From Chloroflexota bacterium (GTDB lineage Bacteria; Chloroflexota; Limnocylindria; P2-11E): DNA of 9,050 nucleotides. Below are positions 6,673 through 9,050 of this stretch, in pieces. Position 1 is the first letter of the stretch. Each line of letters opens with the position of its first letter. The stretch is taken from NCBI GenBank assembly GCA_005881085.1, contig VBGU01000042.1, positions 1 through 9,050 on the forward strand, given 5' to 3'. Both the position numbers and the translations under genes were made by a program. Below the pieces are notes generated by a model. It searched no databases and was not told the DNA's origin. It saw only the letters and a program-made list of their open reading frames with translations.

Positions 6673-6957
6673 TCAGCCCTGCTCCGCACCGATCGCGAAC
6701 AACGCTTCGAGGTCGTGCCGCGAGTAGGCCTTGAATGCGACGTGGGTCTGGGTCCGCGCGACGCCGACCACCTGCGCGATGCGTCGCGTCACGATGTCAG
6801 CGAGCTCGTCGTGCTCCCGCGCGCGAACCATCGCAACGAAGTCGAAGTCGCCGGTGACCGAGTAGACCTCGGACACACCCTCGACCGCCGCGAGGGCCTC
6901 GCCGAGCTTCGGCAGCGCGCCCTTCTCAGCCGTGATCAGGACGACCGCGGTTATCAC
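6673..6957 (-). CDS. Stand-alone Lrp/AsnC ligand-binding (RAM) domain protein
   Basis: A 94-residue protein that matches only the C-terminal regulation-of-amino-acid-metabolism domain of Lrp/AsnC regulators. ITAVVLITAEKG opens the first strand, VEGVSEVYSVTGDFDFVAMV carries the Gly-Asp turn that helps bind ligand, and THVAFKAYSRHDLEALFAIG forms the end. There is no helix-turn-helix, so it cannot bind DNA in the usual Lrp manner; such RAM-only proteins may form dimers or octamers, bind amino acids, and modulate partner proteins. The GTG start (6955-6957) is 2 nt after the stop of the small upstream gene, so the two are almost certainly co-transcribed. The pyrophosphorylase fusion follows after 54 nt. 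Domain assignment is firm; ligand and physiological role are unknown. Confidence 0.9.
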   Translation of the reverse strand: MITAVVLITAEKGALPKLGEALAAVEGVSEVYSVTGDFDFVAMVRAREHDELADIVTRRIAQVVGVARTQTHVAFKAYSRHDLEALFAIGAEQG

Positions 6958-6959
6958 TG

Positions 6960-7163
6960 TTAGAGGCTCTTGACATCGATGTCGTGCAAAGCCGACTTCA
7001 CGTAGTGCGCGGCTTCTTGAAATGCCATCGCCCTGCCGCGGTTGAGCGCCGCCTCGTACGAGTCGAGGCTGTCCTCGCTCGACTTCTCGTCGAAAACGTG
7101 GAACTGCTCTTCGCACTGATCGATCGCGAGCTTGACGCGGTCACGCGCAGCCGTGCTGATCAA
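6960..7163 (-). CDS. Small protein of unknown function
   Basis: I do not recognise this gene. It encodes 67 residues if translation starts at TTG 7161-7163, which has a strong GGAGG (7172-7176) at 8-nt spacing. The frame is open further up, to ATG 7221-7223 (87 residues) and ATG 7215-7217, but those have no good ribosome site and the added residues look unremarkable. The protein is hydrophilic and probably helical, with an acidic middle (EEQFHVFDEKSSEDSLDSYE), an Ala-rich stretch and a LHDIDVKSL end; there is no signal peptide, membrane segment or metal-binding cluster. It stops 2 nt before the RAM-domain gene, so it probably heads the same operon. Reality of the gene is supported by the tight junction and ribosome site; homologues are needed for a function. 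Confidence 0.65.
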   Translation of the reverse strand: MISTAARDRVKLAIDQCEEQFHVFDEKSSEDSLDSYEAALNRGRAMAFQEAAHYVKSALHDIDVKSL

Positions 7164-7171
7164 GAGTGTGT

Positions 7172-7176
7172 CCTCC
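7172..7176 (-). promoter_or_regulatory. Strong Shine-Dalgarno favouring the TTG start of the small gene
   Basis: GGAGG on the minus strand, 8 nt before TTG 7161-7163. It is the best ribosome-binding sequence in this stretch and supports the shorter, TTG-initiated form over the upstream ATG codons at 7223 and 7217. Confidence 0.5.
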
Positions 7177-7197
7177 GAACGCAACTGTCTGAGCGTG

Positions 7198-7226
7198 AGA
7201 ATAACGGCTACTCCCATCGCCACTCA
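7198..7226 (-). promoter_or_regulatory. Possible weak promoter of the small gene/RAM operon
   Basis: TATTCT (7198-7203, minus strand) matches four of six positions of the sigma-70 -10 box and sits in a small AT-rich patch of an otherwise very GC-rich region. A hexamer 17 nt upstream (7221-7226) hardly resembles TTGACA. A start of transcription near 7190 would give a leader of about 27 nt carrying the GGAGG site. This is weak evidence only. Confidence 0.18.
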
Positions 7227-7254
7227 CGGGCGCGCCGGCTACGAGTCGGATGCA

Positions 7255-7283
7255 GACCCGCGACGGCGGGTCGCGTCGCGGGT
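7255..7283. other. Two overlapping, mutually exclusive hairpins in the leader
   Basis: A perfect 9-bp inverted repeat pairs 7256-7264 with 7275-7283 across a 10-base loop. A second perfect 7-bp inverted repeat pairs 7255-7261 with 7266-7272 across a 4-base loop. The two share bases and cannot form together. They lie between the stop of the membrane-protein gene (7394) and the small gene. No T-run follows on either strand, so neither is a standard intrinsic terminator. Confidence 0.55.
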
Positions 7284-7346
7284 GGCACGGGGGAGTGGGT
7301 TGCGCGCGAGCCGTTGACCAGCCGCGTCGCCGCGGCGCCGAGCCGG

Positions 7347-7372
7347 TTTGATCAGCCGGACGCTTTGATCAG
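7347..7372. repeat. Tandem TTTGATCAG repeat, 17-bp period
   Basis: TTTGATCAG occurs at 7347-7355 and again, identical, at 7364-7372 on the plus strand. Each copy contains the palindrome TGATCA. The copies lie in the non-coding gap just past the membrane-protein stop and some 200 bp upstream of the small gene. The arrangement resembles a pair of operator sites for a dimeric regulator, but no binding protein can be named. Confidence 0.4.
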
Positions 7373-7393
7373 GACGCCTGCCGATATGGCCGG

Positions 7394-8962
7394 CTATCGG
7401 AGTCCGATGTGTCCGCCGCGAACCGGCGGGTATGTGCGGAGCTCATCGACCAGCGTGAGGAGGGCTTGACGAGCACGCTCGCGATCGACGCTGAAACTCG
7501 GGACCGCCGCCGGCGAGAGATCGCGCCCCTGCAGCGCGGCCAATCGAAGGGCAAAGCCCAGCGCCTCGCGATCCGATCCGTCGAGGCGCGGAAGGTATTC
7601 GAGGAGCGTCGGCAGCGCGCCGTCGCCGAGGCTCGCAAGGTACTGCGCGTCCAGTGCACGGCTCGCATCCGCGGGGAGACCTCTCGGGTTGACGACCCGC
7701 TCGAGATTCTGTCGCGCAACGAGAGCGCTTGGGCCGATGACATGGACGGCGATCGCGACGGCCAGAGCGATGAGGCCACCGGCGTGGAGGAGCCAGCGCG
7801 TCGCGTCGCGCCACACAAGCACTGCAGCGCAAGCGCCGCCGGCCCCGAGCCATGCGATCCCGGCGAAGGCGTAGAACCGCTGCTCGGTCCACCCGTACGC
7901 GAGCTGGTAGAGGTGCATCCGGTATGCGGCCGAGACGACGATGACGAGCGTCGCGAGCGTGAGGGTCAGGGCCGCACCGACGTACACGCGACTGCGCTTC
8001 GCCACGACGAGCTCCACAGCGAACAGCAAACCGCCCGCGAGCACGGCGACGGCGATGAGCTCGAAAAAGCCGCGGCGGGCGTAAGTCGAATACGTGAGAC
8101 CGGTGGCGTTCAGCGTGTCGATCCCGCCGAACAGATACGCGATCTGCAGGCCGACGAAGAACACGAAGAGCGCGTCGATCGCGAGCAGCGTGGTCGCGCC
8201 GGCGGTGGAGCTCAGAAGGCCGCGGAGGCGCGGCAGGACCGCGGGCATGGTCGTGTCCGTACGGCGCCCTGCGACGATGAAGAGGCCGCCCGCGACCCAA
8301 GCGAAGGCGGCCGCGAGGAGCGCGCGGCCGATGAGCTCGCCGATCGACCACTTGCGGAAGTCGAACACGTTGTTGACCGCGCTCGAGAAGACCGCGTCCG
8401 CGCTCGCGAACAGAAGCGCGAACACGACGAGGAAGGGGAAGGCGAGTGCCATCCCCATGCCCACCGAAGCGATCCGCCCCCCACTCCGTCGGGCGAGCGG
8501 GCGGCCGAGATCGGGAAACGCCGCGAGGGGCATCGCTCCGCCGGCCACGATCCGTCCCACGGCGACGAGGCCGAGGATGACGAGGATGTCCACGGCGCGG
8601 CGCGTGAGCGGCACGCCGGCGAACGAGACCGCGGCCATCGTGATGAGGACGAGAGTGGCGGGGACGTCGAACAGCAGCAGCATGAGATCGACGCGCAACG
8701 CCGGGAGGAACGCGAAGACGATCGCGGCGGGCACGATCCATCGATCGAGCGGGTCCACGCGCGCGCCGGTCGGCCGGAGCCGCCAGGCGATCGCGAGGAT
8801 GACGAGCGACGCGATACCGACGTTTATCCCGAGCGCTGATCGATAGAAGAGGTACTGCGCCAGGATCCCGAACGCGAACGCGAGTGAGAGAAGCACCGCG
8901 GGCGAGTACCGATCGAGGGAGGCGACCCGCGGCGTCGCGCGTTCGATGACGTGATCGGCCAT
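7394..8962 (-). CDS. DUF4153/DUF4173-type polytopic membrane protein
   Basis: A 522-residue membrane protein with about twelve hydrophobic helices between residues 22 and 412, followed by a soluble tail of about 110 residues. Recognisable family features are LLFASADAVFSSAVNNVFDF near residue 185, the TYSTYARRGFFELIAVAVL stretch near 290, VSAAYRMHLYQLAYGWTEQR with FYAFAGIAWLG after it, and the tail opening VARQNLERVV followed by LDAQYLASLGDGALPTLLEYL. These are the pattern of the DUF4153/DUF4173 group, whose function is not established. ATG 8960-8962 begins MADHVIERA; a GAGGGG lies rather far upstream (16 nt) and the ATG sits in the loop of a small inverted repeat. A 170-230-nt gap separates it from the next gene, so it is probably its own transcription unit. 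Another overlapping frame is open over the same span but is Arg-rich and lacks helices. Confidence 0.85.
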   Translation of the reverse strand: MADHVIERATPRVASLDRYSPAVLLSLAFAFGILAQYLFYRSALGINVGIASLVILAIAWRLRPTGARVDPLDRWIVPAAIVFAFLPALRVDLMLLLFDVPATLVLITMAAVSFAGVPLTRRAVDILVILGLVAVGRIVAGGAMPLAAFPDLGRPLARRSGGRIASVGMGMALAFPFLVVFALLFASADAVFSSAVNNVFDFRKWSIGELIGRALLAAAFAWVAGGLFIVAGRRTDTTMPAVLPRLRGLLSSTAGATTLLAIDALFVFFVGLQIAYLFGGIDTLNATGLTYSTYARRGFFELIAVAVLAGGLLFAVELVVAKRSRVYVGAALTLTLATLVIVVSAAYRMHLYQLAYGWTEQRFYAFAGIAWLGAGGACAAVLVWRDATRWLLHAGGLIALAVAIAVHVIGPSALVARQNLERVVNPRGLPADASRALDAQYLASLGDGALPTLLEYLPRLDGSDREALGFALRLAALQGRDLSPAAVPSFSVDRERARQALLTLVDELRTYPPVRGGHIGLR

Positions 8963-8971
8963 GCGCCGATC
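8953..8971. promoter_or_regulatory. Inverted repeat enclosing the membrane-protein start codon
   Basis: GATCGGC (8953-8959) and GCCGATC (8965-8971) form a perfect 7-bp inverted repeat with a 5-base loop, CATGC, which contains the complement of the ATG start at 8960-8962. In RNA this hairpin would expose the AUG in its loop; as DNA it could be an operator. It may also be chance. Confidence 0.3.
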
Positions 8972-9050
8972 GTGTCATCCCCTCGGGCGGTTTTCGTATG
9001 AGTTAGAAGGCCTGCTAGTAGTTAGCGCGCCGCAATCACCCGATCTCGAG
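8972..9050. other. Non-coding leader upstream of the membrane-protein gene
   Basis: The last 79 bases contain several stop codons in the plus-strand frames and no recognisable start of another gene. The patch near 8990-9020 is less GC-rich than the rest and probably holds the promoter of the membrane-protein gene, but I see no convincing -35/-10 pair. Confidence 0.3.

Noticed and set aside
7409..8839. Long plus-strand open frame of 476 codons opposite the membrane-protein gene
   Set aside because: Its translation is an Asp/Glu/Arg-rich low-complexity sequence typical of the complement of hydrophobic GC-rich coding DNA; the minus strand encodes clear helices and family motifs.
7443..8978. Second minus-strand frame of 511 codons starting at ATG 8978 right after GAGGGG
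   Set aside because: The product is Arg/Pro-rich without membrane helices or any family motif, while the other frame over the same span is a recognisable DUF4173-type protein.
1..9050. CRISPR array, insertion sequence, toxin-antitoxin or phage-defence module
   Set aside because: No regularly spaced repeats, transposase, nuclease, or paired small toxin-like genes were seen; the content is metabolic and housekeeping.

Overview
The window is a GC-rich bacterial chromosomal segment in which every gene I can support lies on the minus strand. Read in transcription order, from high to low coordinates, it holds a DUF4153/DUF4173-type membrane protein, a small protein I do not recognise, a stand-alone Lrp/AsnC ligand-binding (RAM) domain protein, a GDP-mannose pyrophosphorylase fused to a degenerate phosphomannomutase domain, a nitrilase-fold glutaminase, NAD+ synthase, an EamA/DMT-family transporter, an F420-dependent PPOX-class protein, the 16S rRNA methyltransferase RsmI, and the N-terminal part of inorganic pyrophosphatase, which runs off the left edge. 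No rRNA or tRNA gene, mobile element or CRISPR array was found.

The gene content suggests a free-living, high-GC bacterium of the Chloroflexota or Actinomycetota type. The clues are the MSMEG_5819-like F420-dependent PPOX protein, the Streptomyces-like pyrophosphorylase-mutase fusion, the RAM-only Lrp protein and frequent GTG/TTG starts. This placement is an inference from gene families, not a phylogeny. Nothing suggests horizontal transfer: strand, base composition and functions are uniform and mostly housekeeping.

Layout. The region 8963-9050 is a short non-coding leader. The stretch 7164-7393 is the most structured non-coding part: a tandem TTTGATCAG repeat, two mutually exclusive GC hairpins, and a possible weak promoter before the small gene. 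From 7163 down to 1397 the genes are tightly packed (a 2-nt gap, a 54-nt gap, a TTGA overlap, a 19-nt gap, then a possible CTGA overlap) and probably form one transcription unit covering sugar-nucleotide synthesis and the last step of NAD synthesis. A 106-nt gap (1291-1396) separates it from a second tight cluster, PPOX-rsmI-ppa.

The nitrilase-like protein and NAD+ synthase are best read as separate glutaminase and synthetase subunits of a glutamine-dependent NAD+ synthetase. Two genes, the EamA transporter and rsmI, have clear conserved cores but no ATG/GTG/TTG start where the family requires one. Each is either a non-canonical start embedded in an upstream stop codon or a sequence error. 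I did not find a convincing undescribed multi-gene system. The points most worth checking are the catalytically degraded mutase domain, the unknown small gene paired with the RAM protein and its structured leader, and the two start anomalies.
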